Shown here piece by piece: positions 52,261 through 62,568 of a DNA stretch of 64,000 nt; positions within the stretch are counted from its first letter, which is position 1, and the number at the start of each line of letters is the position of its first letter. The notes under the pieces are model-generated. The model saw only the letters and a list, made by a program, of their open reading frames with translations. It searched no databases and was not told where the DNA came from. Origin of the DNA: Pomphorhynchus laevis. Lineage: Eukaryota; Acanthocephala; Palaeacanthocephala; Echinorhynchida; Pomphorhynchidae. Made by a program: the position numbers and the translations under genes. The stretch spans positions 16,250-80,249 of the forward strand of contig WNNJ02002828.1 of NCBI GenBank assembly GCA_012934845.2. The letters are read 5' to 3'.

Positions 52261-53780
52261 TTAGAATAAAGTAAAAATTAAAAATTTACGAAGACCACCA
52301 TCAAATGATAGCGCACCTAAGTTCTTAGCATACGAGGTTGTTAAATCACTCTTGGCCGCTTTTAACTCTAGATGTTTCTTAAAAGACCATCGCGAAGTCA
52401 TCAAAATACCCAAATACTTATAACTATTGCAAAACTCTAAAGGTGTATCATCATAAATCAAATAATCTTTACGAGCAAGACGTCCACCCTTCCTAAACTT
52501 CATTACTTTCGATTTGGATATATTTACCTTTAGCTGATTGCAAGCACAATAGTCTCTCAGGCGATTAAGTCCACTTTGTGCCGAGCTTACATTAGGCGTC
52601 ATTATGACAAGATCATCTGCGTACAATACACAGCTTACAGAAGGTGATTGCTTACAAATAAATGAAGGTAAATCCATAACAAAAAAGGAAAAGAATAGAG
52701 GACTTAATGGGTCACCTTGCAATACTCTTTTGTCTTCTGTAAAATCATCCTATGAACGTAGTTCATTGAATATTCTCATGCAGCTTGGTTGAAGTAACTC
52801 ATGGATTAATTTAAGGATGTTACCCGCAATGTATACTTTAAAGGCCAGTTTTTCAAGCAATATTGTTCGATTGACTCAGTAAAATGCCTTTTGAAAATAT
52901 ATGAATATAGCGTATAGTGAATGACTTGAATTGAAACATTCCTTTACCCGCGAGCGCACTTCGCCTAAGGCATCTATGGTTGATCTATTAGCATGAAATC
53001 CATTTTGTTCTTGTGGGATAAATCCATTGCGAAATGTGATTAAACGTGTAGTCACTACGCGTGTTAGCACTGTATACGAGTGATTAAATAGTGCGATCCC
53101 TCTATACGAGTTCATATCGCTTAAAGATCCCGAACCTTCGTATAACATCTTAATTATACGGTCGTTCAACGATATAGGTATCTTCGCCCCCATTAGTAGT
53201 CTGTTGAGAAACAATACCCAGCAATTGGCTAATAATGGAAAAGATGTGTGTATATATTCTATACATATACCGTCTGGCCCTGCCGCGTATTTGTTTTTCA
53301 TATTGCCTCATGCTTTTAGTATTTCTGATGAGTCGAAGGGATGATTAATAGAATCCAAATTATCAAAAACATGCTCGATATAGTGTAACCCTACCTTCGT
53401 CATCGACGCTGACGCCTGACAAAGCACTTCGGAAAGATGATAAACCCAATCGCTTATTGGAATTCCAGCTTTATTTGAGTAATTTCGACGTTTCAGTAAT
53501 CAAGGCGCTTTCTCGATATTGTCCAGGAGTATATTCTCAGCTTTACGCACGCTTGTCTTCCTAAAGTCGGACAGAATTTGGCAGTACAACATACGATAAC
53601 GAACGTACTCTTCACGCAATTCTATATTGTTTCTCAACAGTTTACAGAAATTTATAAGTTGTCATTGAAACTGCCTAAGCCAATTCGGTTTACCAAATAC
53701 CTGGTAAGTTCTCTTGGTTATCCTAGTCAGATAGCACGCATACAGTAACGACTTAATCAAACATGTAAGACTACCAACAA
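52261..53780 (-). pseudogene. Family D reverse transcriptase
   Basis: In order: an N-terminal helix region LLRNNIELREEYVRYRMLYC (53640-53580), KYAAGPDGICIEYIHTSFPL (53290), NDRIIKMLYEGSG with NSYRGIALFNHSYTVLTRVV, and QEQNGFHANRSTIDALGEVR. The first Asp block, IFIYFQKAFY, is damaged. Then come QGDPLSPLFFSFFVMDLPSF, VLYADDLVIM, KSKVMKFRKGG, and YKYLGILMTSRWSFKKHLEL. Readings 53301-52876 and 52722-52261. The first catalytic Asp is replaced (YFQKAF), so the copy could not be active even where open. Confidence 0.75.
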
Positions 53781-53789
53781 GATCTGCTA

Positions 53790-54640
53790 TTAACAATTCA
53801 TATAAGAGATCGATCATATCAATATGAGAATTGGTAAATCCCGATTACCTTCCTCTTCTTATCAATTCAGCTCAACAGTTATCGAATCAGTAAATCACTT
53901 TACTGATCTATATGTTGTTATCTCTTCCAATTTAAAATCTCGTCTTCATTCTTATGTGATTATTGCAAAATGCAGTAGAATTTTAAGATTTCATCAAAAC
54001 GTTGGACGATTTGAGCCAAAGGCTTTACGCATTGTATATTCGAGTCTCTTAAAATCAGATATGCTCTATGCATCTTACGCGACACACCTTCAACTGAAAT
54101 CAGAATTGAGTGAATTCGACAACATTTTGAGAAGAGCCACGCACTTGGTTCTGACAACTCGCTTCATTCCTTATCCAGTTAGACTCGAGGCGTTGGGTAT
54201 AATATCTATTGAATGCGATCTGTTGATTGCAGATCTTACACTAGTGTGGATGTCGCTGCGCGTGCCTAACCATCCGTGTAAGCAGCTGTTCTGTCTTCGT
54301 GAATCCTCAATGTTACGTGGACACGAGCTATGTTTGAAGCATCGCTCAAAGCATCTAACAAATTGTACGACAGTGATGGATCGCGTCTGTAAACGATGAA
54401 ATGGATTATCACTGGTGTGATCAACAGCTCTTCTGCTGCGCAATTCAAAGACCGCTTAAAGCTTGACCTCGTGAACTCTTTATGTGTTGTTTTCTGTTTT
54501 TTTTTATTTGATGTGATGCTTCCTTACGAGCTTCAGCTCCGTATCTTTTTCACGATGAAAAGCTTTATCAAGTCTCTCTGCTTTATTTCTAGATGGCTTT
54601 CTTTTAAGCCGCTCAGCAAAGGCTCGCACATGGTCACATG
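53790..54640 (+). mobile_element. CR1-like LINE 3' fragment (family F) inserted in D
   Basis: The open reading 53824-54399 gives 191 residues: FTDLYVVISSNLKSRLHSYV, SRILRFHQNVGRFEPKALRI, LLKSDMLYASYATHLQLKSE, RRATHLVLTTRFIPYPVRLE and SMLRGHELCLKHRSKHL. This is the post-palm and C-terminal series of CR1/Jockey RTs. After it come the terminal SSAAQFKDRLKLDL and a T-rich 3' UTR. It is 5'-truncated and opposite in orientation to the host D element. Confidence 0.75.
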
Positions 54641-55392
54641 ACGCTAATATTCTGTATTAGAAAAGTCACATGAATCTTTTATACCAATTCCACCGTGAGA
54701 TAAAAACATTAGCATTATGATCCTAATTTTACAGACATTTCGGCCCTGTTGCATGGGTTTGGAGAAAACCTTCAAAGGTATCTCTCCTCCAAACACACAC
54801 GATACTGGCTTATGCTTGCGTATAAGTGACCAGAGGCACGATACTTCCAGCTGCATTTTTACAACCGGAACGTTCGAGAATACCATATTCACGCAACTTC
54901 TTCCATTCCAAGATTCGTACGACCATTTATCTTCAGGTATACGTAGTTCAAGGTTTTGTGATTCGAGATATTCCTTTAATAAAGACAGCTTATCTGAAAT
55001 AGTCGCACCATATCTAGCATTAAAATATCTGCTATTATAGTAGGCTTTAAGCTGTGGGTGAGCGGCAGTAGTTTTGACAGATCATCAATAATGCCCGCCA
55101 CTTTAAGTGTGGGATTAAAATATAAAGCAATGATTGATATTTCAGGAGAATATACTGCTACTCTAGGATAACCCACTTATCAAGGGAAGGTTTGATCACA
55201 ACTATAATTCCCCCCCGAAGGCCGTCCTCTAGGCTTAATTATCGCTGGAGTATCGAAAGTGTAAAATCCCTCGATCGATATTTTGTCGGTAAATAATGTT
55301 TCTACCAGAATAAGTATATCCAAATTATTAAACCATTTAGCTATGCCCTCATTTAGCAAAGTCCTAATGCCCTTAACGTTATAAAGAAGCAA
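54640..55392 (-). pseudogene. Family D endonuclease domain
   Basis: The minus strand reads LLYNVKGIRTLLNEGIAKWF (Asn block), DILILVETLF (catalytic Glu) and GFYTFDTPAIIKPRGRPSGG. Then, in another frame, come VAVYSPEISIIALYFNPTLK and PTIIADIL. Below 54975 the reading is more broken, with an NGRS-type block and VFSN at about 54890. The catalytic GDFN block appears as a damaged IIADIL. AP-type endonuclease of a LINE, inactive. Confidence 0.65.
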
Positions 55393-55494
55393 GCGCAGTG
55401 CTACCTTCCTATCTAATTTCAGTGCATGTGAAGATGATGCAATGTCTAGTCATAAATTTTGATATTGATATTTCTCCTTCTCCAATAATAATTT

Positions 55495-56060
55495 TTTTAA
55501 ATAATATATTTATTATTATAACAAACAGAAGCAAATGAGCTACAAGCTCGTGTCGCTTACAAAACATGATAAAATAAAAAACCAACAAAAAATTCAATTA
55601 AATAGTAGTCGCAAATCCCTTCTCTCGGCTTCGATGGCTTTCTTGATAGCATCAGTAGATATACTACTAGAGATAACAAGGCACTAGTGCATTCCACCCA
55701 TTAATTACCCTGGTTGCAAATCGATGGTGAACAGGAATTCTGGTAGTTGGCTTTATTAATTTCCATACATGCCACGAGTTTCTCGTCTATCATTTACGGT
55801 TAATAAGCTGGAGAGACCACAAAAGTCATCGAAAACAATTTTGACTGCAGTTGATAAATCAATGGCCGATCTGCGATATTTTAATGTGCCGACACGTAGA
55901 GATGTCGAACGTTCAGCATATCTCAAATTGGAGAAATTCGGAATAATTCGTGACCCTATACGTAACAAGTTCTCATTGTCACGGGATGCCCTTAAAGTCT
56001 GTGGATAATTTACGGGTAAACAATATTCAAGGATGGGTAGAATATAAGAGCAAAATAGTT
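55495..56060 (-). mobile_element. CR1-like LINE 3' fragment (family F), minus strand
   Basis: The minus strand reads SYILPILEYCLPVNYPQTLR, NFSNLRYAERSTSLRVGTLKYRR-type and SAIDLSTAVKIVFDDFCGLS. Then come TRIPVHHRFATRVINGWNAL, typical of the CR1 C-terminus. The 3' UTR has GAGCTTGTAGCTC (a small hairpin) and an AT-rich tail at 55495-55540. Upstream it joins the end of an E element at about 56060. Confidence 0.75.
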
Positions 56061-56553
56061 GCTAGAACGATTCCAATTTTTTGCCGCAACCACGATATGA
56101 CTTCGATGTACTTCCTATCTTTTTATTGGCTGAAGTTGGGGTTCCGTGTTTACTCCGTTACAAACGACAGTTAAGGTGTCAGCTATAAAGTCCCTTATTT
56201 TGTTATGCCTAATTGTCGGAATGGCGCCTGTTGGGCAGGAGAGGGCGTGTGTTATATCGAAATCTTCTCCGCATTTGTATTTTGTTGAGACGTTATCTCA
56301 ACAAAACACAAATATCGGGATCCAGCCATATCTGGTAGCTAGGGCATCCTGGAATTACCTTCCTTTTAATCGAATATTCATGTTTTCAATTGGACGGATT
56401 CTTAGCCATCTCCGGCGCATACATAATTGACTTTCTTGTATTTTCGTCCGTCCTTGTTAAAATGACATTTCTCTTATCATTGAGGTGTTGCAAATATGCG
56501 TTTCATATTGTAGATAATAAAACTTTTTGACTTTTATTGCATCGCCGTCCCTT

Positions 56554-56823
56554 TTATCCATCTAATATTGGACCTGTCATCGTTTTCGAGTTGTCATATT
56601 CCGCCATCGCTGTATTTAATGGGTCCCTGATGCTCATGCCTCCCAAGCTTAACGGCAGAGAAATTATCTTCTGAATGTTCTCACTACATTGATATATGCC
56701 TAAAAGTTTGGTCATTAATTTGCCGAATATTGCATTTTTTAGCGGTATGAATTGGCTTTGAGAAGTTGGACATGTTCTCTGTATATAAATCCACTTGTGT
56801 TGGAGGGATGTTACCAGAGCCAC
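56554..56823 (-). pseudogene. Family E thumb/C-terminal domain
   Basis: 89 residues with SLQHKWIYIQRTCPTSQSQF, NAIFGKLMTKLLGI and LPLSLGGMSIRDPLNTAMAE followed by YDNSKTMTGPI. The pattern LP-x-x-LGG(M/L)-x-I-x-DP followed by EYxxS is the usual series after the RT in this group. In the same frame order it precedes the terminal Cys/His motif at about 56300. Confidence 0.7.
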
Positions 56824-57034
56824 GTAAACGATTTGTGCGTCTATTTCCGCAACATGTATTAGTTATTCTGCCATTTTTGTCCATTTGGCAATTAATTGTT
56901 TAATAAACTCGTCCATAAATTTGTGTGTTCCTACCGGACTTTCCAAGATGATAATACATTCACTTACTATTTTTATTTCCGTCTTCTAAAACTGTTTGCG
57001 CATAATCTTTTTCTGGCTCATGTGTAAGTAATTT

Positions 57035-57895
57035 TCATTTGCGGTCATTTAAGAAGTATCTATACTGTGGCCCTCTCTTCCTTATATAATCCCATAAGTC
57101 TAACAGTTCTTGTGTTGTTCCGGCGAATGTTACGTCGTCAGCGCACCAGCGGTTTTCAACTATAGAGAAACGTGTTTGTATCTCCTTAATCAAGGGTATG
57201 GATGCAATCGCAAATTCTGTCATTGCAAAAGGATTACCCTGGGTAACCCGTTCATTGGAGAGTATAGTTTCACCTCCCATATTTAGACAAGATTCCGTTG
57301 AATAGCAATTGTTGAGGACTGTCTTGAGTGATGGGCATACGTGATTTACGTTTTGTAGGAGCATACGACGATTTATGAGGTTGAATGCGTTCCGCGCGTC
57401 TATGCTTAGTACCGTGTTTTTCGGGTTTTGTGCAAAACTTCTTCTGATTGCGTAAATGACAGCCTCTGCTCCTGCTCTTTGTCCAGCACATAACTGGGAA
57501 ACCCCTGCTATTTCTTGAACATCCATTCTTACTTTATCTAGGATAAGTTTTCCTATAATTCTTCTGGCTACACAGATTCCAATCGGCATTACCCCCGGGT
57601 TTTTGTTTAAAGGTATCAGGCGACATGCCTTAAACGCTTTAACTGTTTCTTCTTTCATTGTGTTTGTGGCAACATGTATTGCAAATTTCGCCGTGCTTTC
57701 TCTCAGGATCTTCGAATCATTTTCAAAAGACGTTAATATCTTTCTCCACATCACCGCGTCTAATCCAGATGGTCCTGCTGATCCATGTGTTCGTAGTGCC
57801 ATTATTTTAATGTCATCAGCACCAATACTCTCGAAAATTGATGAGTAATGCGGGGGTATCTTCAAAATTCTCTCTAGTAAGAGCGCTGATCTCAC
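57035..57895 (-). pseudogene. Family E reverse transcriptase domain
   Basis: 286 open residues: HGSAGPSGLDAVMWRKILTS, FKACRLIPLNKNPGVMPIGI with ARRIIGKLILDKV, and QLCAGQRAGAEAVIYAIRRS. LSIDARNAFNLINRRMLLQN carries the first catalytic Asp, TQGNPFAMTEFAIASIPLIK follows, and NRWCADDVTFAG carries the catalytic Asp pair with Cys before ADD. This RT group, with LIPLxKNPGVxPIG and (W/C)ADD, is widespread in invertebrate genomes. It differs from the CR1-like RTs elsewhere in the window. I do not assign a named clade. All three Asp are present. Confidence 0.8.
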
Positions 57896-58278
57896 CTGTT
57901 TCGCCAGAGGGGTGTAAGTCTTGTAAAATTTCTCTTACAGATTTGCCGTCAACCAAAGAATCTAATTCATGTATACAGCTGATTGTGTCCTCCTTGTCTA
58001 ACATTTTGATTGCCGACGTTGTACGACCCGTTGTCATGTAATGAATAAATCTTTTTATGTTCTTTGTGTTTCCCTTGACGGGTTTCAGTCTTCGATATAG
58101 CTTACTTCTATATAGTCTTCTATAGCTCTGGTTGTTCTCTAGTTGAATCAGCTCGTCCAATTGCCTCTCATACATCTACTGCTTCTAACCATGGCGGTAG
58201 TGTTGCCATTGCTCGTCCGCCATTGTCTTTACGTAAAATTAACGTTAACATCCGTTAAACCTCGTTCGAATTACTCAT

Positions 58279-59133
58279 ATGCAGATTATCAACTCCTTTC
58301 CCTCTGGAACTTGTGATTGTATACCGTCCAGGTTCAGTTGCCCCATCACGTATCTTCTTGAACGACCCTGCAGATCTAATGTTTCACTGTTCATTGTCTT
58401 ATACCCTTATTTTGTTCTCGGTTATTTAACATTCGTCTTGATCGCCCGTCTGACTCTGACTCTATCACTTTAACTAATCTTTTTTCTGATTTTAACTATA
58501 AATTACTTTCAACAAGCCCAACTCATATTCTCGACGGTCCTCTCGACATCATTGCTGTTCCTAACTGCTTCAATGACTATACTTCCTTGTAAATTACTGA
58601 TCCTGGTTTGTCCGATCATTTCCTTGTAACTTTTACTCTTACTCTTCCCCATCCTCCTTCTCCGCCTTTACGATTATCTACACCAAGTCGACACTGGAAG
58701 CTTCTCAATATCCCTATTCTCTGCACAGCCTTACTCAATTCTTCACTCTTTTCACTTCATCTTAACTATCTCTCTCCCGATGATCTCTGCATTCTGTTTG
58801 ATTCTAAACTTACGTCGATCCTCAATAACCTTCTGCCTAGTCGACTTCGACGTTCCCAGCGCTTGCGCCATGCTCCCTGGTTCGATTCTTACTGTAGTCT
58901 GCAGGCGTCAACTCCGTCACTCTTTTCGTATGTACAAGCGCTTTATTAAACGTTCTCCCAACTCACTCCCTCCACATCTTCGTGATTCCTACTTTTCTCT
59001 ACGCCGTTCACATCTCATTCTTATACGTACTAAACATACTATCTTTTGGCGAAATCAACTCGAGTCATCTTCCAACTCTAAATCATTGGAAAATATTAAA
59101 CTCAATTCTTTCACGATCATCTACTTCTTGTAA
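58279..59133 (+). pseudogene. Family C endonuclease, plus-strand copy
   Basis: Readings 58279-58473 (MQIINSFPSGTCDCIPSRF), 58608-58949 (LSDHFLVTFTLTLPHP onward) and 58780-59133 correspond one to one in frame and end points to those at 50409-50215, 50080-49739 and 49908-49555. The 113-residue reading is identical in both copies. A catalytic Asp-His pair is present (SDHF). The copy is dead and shares its defects with its partner. Confidence 0.8.
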
Positions 59134-59208
59134 TATAAATCCTGATGAATTTTCTTCTTATCTACAAACTAAGCTATCTAATTTAATTTCTCTACTACCC
59201 GTAGCCCC

Positions 59209-60753
59209 TTGTACCCACTCTTCTCTTTAAATACTTCCCTCCCAGAACTATTCCACCTTCCTGTTTCGTCTGATGAAGTTTCTTCAGTTCTGCTGTCATT
59301 ACATAATAAAACCTCTCCTTCTGACCCAATTCCCACTCACTTGCTTAAAAATATCTGCTCCTCTATCTTACCCTTCCTAACAACATTGTTCAACTCGTCC
59401 ATCCGTAGCCGTACATTTTCTTCCATCTGGAAATGCGCCAATGTTTGTCCTCTCATCAAAAAGCAATCTCTCGACTCCTCACTACCATCTTCGTACCGTT
59501 CAATCTCACTTCTCCCAACCCTCTCTAAACTCCTTGAGCGTCTCGTTTTCAAGCAAGCTAATACATATCTCATTTCCTCTAACTTGTTTCCTCCCTTCCA
59601 TTTATGATCATCTCGCGCGATCATAAATTATGTGGTGTCATAGTTTCTCTTGATCTATCGTCTGCTTTTGACATCGTCGATCACTCGATTCTTCTACATC
59701 GCCTTCGTCATGATTATGGCTTCTCTTTAACCACTGTATCATGGTTTTCTTCATATCTTTCAAACCGTACATTTCGCGTCTATTCTAACTCTTCTCTCTC
59801 CCATCCTTCATTCATCCCAACCGGTGTTTCACAAGGCTATGTATTAGGCCCTTTGCTTTTTTCTCTTCTTCTCGGTGACTTGTCTTCGATTTCTCATAAA
59901 TTTAACTTCCATGTTGTGCAATATGCTGATGACATTCTCATCTATGCTCACGCACCTGTTTATCGTATTCATGATCTTAGTGTTTCTGCTTCCGACTGTC
60001 TTGTCTCAATTTCTAATCATCTTTCTTATCTTCGCCTCTCTCTGAATCCTGATAAATCCAAATTATGTAAAATCTACCTCGACGCCTCGGCTTAGAACCT
60101 CCCTCCGTATCATTAAATTCTACAATTCTTCCTATCGTTGATAATCTCGTTTTCCTAGGCTTTCATTTCGACAACCGACTTTCACTTAAACCTTTCGTTA
60201 GTGATAAAGTACGCTCATCTATCTTGATACTCCGCAATCTCCGTCAAGTTCGTAGATTGATCGATTTCCCTTCTTGTATGACTCTAATATCTTCTCTTCT
60301 TTTCTCAAGACTTGATTACTGTCTTAGTCTATTTTCCAACTCACCTAAATCCACTCTTCTTCCTTTACAACGCATCATCAACGCTGCCGTCCTAGTTCTC
60401 CTCCGTGTTCGTCGTTTTAATCATAAATCCCCCTATCTTGTTTCTCTTGATTGGCCTACCATTTATTGTCGTGTTCAAATTCGTCTTTTTATCATTGCTT
60501 TTCGCCTTATAACTTCTCATACCTATTCATTTCAACCTTCCTTTTCTCAACAATTCTCGTACTGTGTATTCTGCTCTGCGTTCCCGTAATTCCCTTCTTT
60601 TACATGTCCCAATCTACTCTACCTCTTTTGGCTTCCGCTCCTTCGTTGTGGCTGCTCCTCTCTTGTGGAATCAACTGCCTATTCATATCCGCCAATCAAC
60701 ATCTATGCCGTGCTTCAAACGCCAAATCCAATTCCATTTCAACAATTAACTAA
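59209..60753 (+). pseudogene. Family C reverse transcriptase, plus-strand copy
   Basis: 59209-59607 has DPIPTHLLKNICSSILPFL and SSYRSISLLPTLSKLLERLV. 59604-60095 has [20 protein letters not shown] with an intact first Asp block, TGVSQGYVLGPLLFSLLLGD and VQYADDILIYAHAPVYRIHD. The C-terminus follows at 60224-60753 with DYCLSLFSNSPKSTLLPLQR. The RT core from first Asp through YADD is open and better kept than in the minus-strand copy. Confidence 0.82.
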
Positions 60754-60794
60754 TTATCTGTGACTTTTGATGTTCTTTTTTTGTTTGTTAGTGG

Positions 60795-60838
60795 TCATGT
60801 AAGCGTGCATTTTTCACGCATTTGCCACGTTAAATAAA
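60795..60838 (+). other. Family C terminal hairpin, box and short tail
   Basis: GCGTG and CACGC flank CATTTTT, followed by ATTTGCCACGTTAAATAAA. The loop differs from that of the copy at 25668 while the stem is kept. It then meets the tail of an opposite-strand F fragment at about 60838-60860. Confidence 0.75.
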
Positions 60839-60839
60839 T

Positions 60840-61204
60840 TATTGTATTATTAAAACAACATACGAGCATTAGCTCAAATAGCTTGCTCACAATAAGTTCG
60901 TAAATAAATTAATTAGTTATTTAAAATAAGGAAATGCAACACGAAACATTGCTTGATCCATTCGTAGTCTTCTTTTAAAAGTATTAAGTGAACTGCATCC
61001 AACTGTGTCTGCATCAAGGTTGTTCCAAAGCTCAACAATTCTTCTATCAAATTGCATCGCGCCCAATTTCTGTACTCTATTTCTTCGAATAGTTAAAGAA
61101 TGACCGCGAAGAACATTTGAACCACGTAGTTGAACCCTACTCCGAATAGGGTGATGAGGACGTTGGAATAAATTCCAAACAAGGCACAAATCCATGTACC
61201 GACG
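60840..61204 (-). mobile_element. CR1-like LINE 3' fragment (family F), minus strand
   Basis: The minus strand from about 61204 reads YRRYMDLCLVWNLFQRPHHP, VLRGHSLTIRRNRVQKLG, FDRRIVELWNNLDADTVGC and FKRRLRMDQ, the C-terminal end of a CR1-type RT. A 3' UTR with GAGCAAGC and AGCTATTTGAGCT arms and a TAATAATAC-like tail at 60840-60880 follow. It is fused at its 5' side to B2 across a perfect hairpin. Confidence 0.75.
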
Positions 61205-61216
61205 GTACATGGATTT
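61188..61216. repeat. Perfect 14-bp palindrome arms at the B2/F junction
   Basis: AAATCCATGTACCG (61188-61201) and CGGTACATGGATTT (61203-61216) surround a single A. The right arm encodes the last family-B-like residues of B2 and the left arm the first residues of the F fragment. Confidence 0.95.
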
Positions 61217-62438
61217 TTATCCACATGCTCAGCGCATTCTGGAAAGATTTGTACTGTGCCATAGACACGATCGAATTCGGGAATCGGTTCCATAGGTTTA
61301 CCGCTCTGTGAGATAATCGCAAGTATCTATGACATTTCCCGTGTGATTGCACAACAACTGATAAAGAGTGTCCTCTGTGGCTCGGGCGATCATTTAGAAT
61401 AACGGATTCCGATGGATAACCAGGAAAGACATGGATCATTCGCCATAACTGTAATAAATCATTGTACACATATCTCTTGTAAACTGAAGTAATATTTAGT
61501 TGGCTTAGTCTATCACAGTAGGCGATGTTCCGAAGACTAGAACATAGCTTGGAAAATCGGCGAAGAATCTTTTCTAATTGGTTTATTTCACCACGCGTAG
61601 AAGGAAAAGTCGCCGGCGAAGCATAATCAATGATTGGTCTGATCAACGCCTTATATAATAGTGAGAACTGAGACGGTGAAAGCGAACTAAAGGTATTTTT
61701 GATCATGTAAATAATTTTTCTCGACGTGTTGCATATATTTTCAGTATTGAGGTCGGTTTTAAACGAATTCTGAACAATTATCCCAAGATCTTTTGTATAC
61801 GAATTTGTGGGAATAATCTCACCGCAAACAGAATAATCATTTGGTAAATCACTACGACCAAATCTGAGGTGGACACATTTAGTAATGTTAATCATGATTC
61901 CGGTCAGTTCGCTCCACCTATTAACCATATTTATGTCATCTTGTAAGTGTTGCATATCGGCATAGCATGTAATGACATTCCATATTTTAAGATCATCCGC
62001 GAATGCTAATTTTTTACATTTTAGAGAGCGTAGCAAACTATTCAGAAATATGACGAATAATAATGGACCCAACACCGATCCCTGAGGAACACCCATTGAT
62101 AAATTTGACGGTCTAGATAGACAATTTCCAACTCGAACTCTGAAAGAACGATTAGATAGGAAAGCGTGAATCCATCGAATACTAGGAATTTCAATTCCGT
62201 AATCTGCAAGAGCCTCAATCAACATAATGTGGGGAACCCTATCAAAGGCCCGACTGAAGTCGAAATACACGACATCAACTGCATTACCCTGCGCAACTGC
62301 ATCAGCCCATGCTTCGCGTGCACATAAAAGATTAGACATGCAAGAACGTCCAGGACGAAAACCATGTTGCGAATTATCTAACAAGTTCGATGATTCAAGA
62401 TAGGATAGTAATCGCCGATACAATATGCGCTCTAACAT
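61215..62438 (-). pseudogene. Family B reverse transcriptase, copy B2
   Basis: Over 400 open residues. MLERILYRRLLSYLESSNLL, SQHGFRPGRSCMSNLLCARE, VVYFDFSRAFDRVPHIML (first Asp) and MGVPQGSVLGPLLFVIFLNS are followed by KLAFADDLKIWNVI (Asp pair) and DLGIIVQNSFKTDLNTENIC. The C-terminal RPIIDYASPATFPSTRG and HRGHSLSVVVQSHGK complete the domain. The preceding palm N-terminal block (near 62500) is in another frame. The last 20 or so residues downstream of WIKIHVP belong to the adjoining F fragment read out of frame. Confidence 0.88.
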
Positions 62439-62568
62439 CTTACATACGACACTTGTAAGGCTTATTGCTCTATAATTTTCAGGATTGTGACGATCTCCTT
62501 TTTTTGTGGACTGGCACTACAGTGGCGATTTTCCAATCTAACGGTAGAATTGACTTAGCTAGTGATAG

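Larger units (their letters stand above)
52261..55430 (-). mobile_element. LINE family D, minus strand, split by an F piece
   Basis: The endonuclease is at 55392-54640 and the RT at about 53780-52261. They are separated by a plus-strand CR1-like fragment (53790-54640). The RT ends abruptly after LGALSFDGGLRKF, missing the C-terminus. It is a broken copy whose parts complement those missing in the D copy at 46380-47300. Confidence 0.8.
56060..58127 (-). mobile_element. LINE family E, RT to C-terminus, minus strand
   Basis: Parts on the minus strand: the pre-RT helical region (58110-57960), RT (57895-57035), thumb/C-terminus (56823-56554), and a terminal Cys/His motif with HALSCPTG and RHNKIRDFIADTL near 56290-56170. 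It lies head to head with the C copy on its right. An endonuclease is not seen. It is broken by a few stops between the parts. Confidence 0.75.
58127..60838 (+). mobile_element. LINE family C, plus strand
   Basis: It starts inside the endonuclease (alignment to the minus-strand copy begins near 58127) and runs through RT and C-terminus to the terminal hairpin and box at 60790-60838, with an AAATAAA-like tail. From 58130 to about 59600 it is nearly identical to 50590-49050 of the other copy in reverse orientation. From about 60100 onward the two differ clearly. Broken in several frames. Confidence 0.88.
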
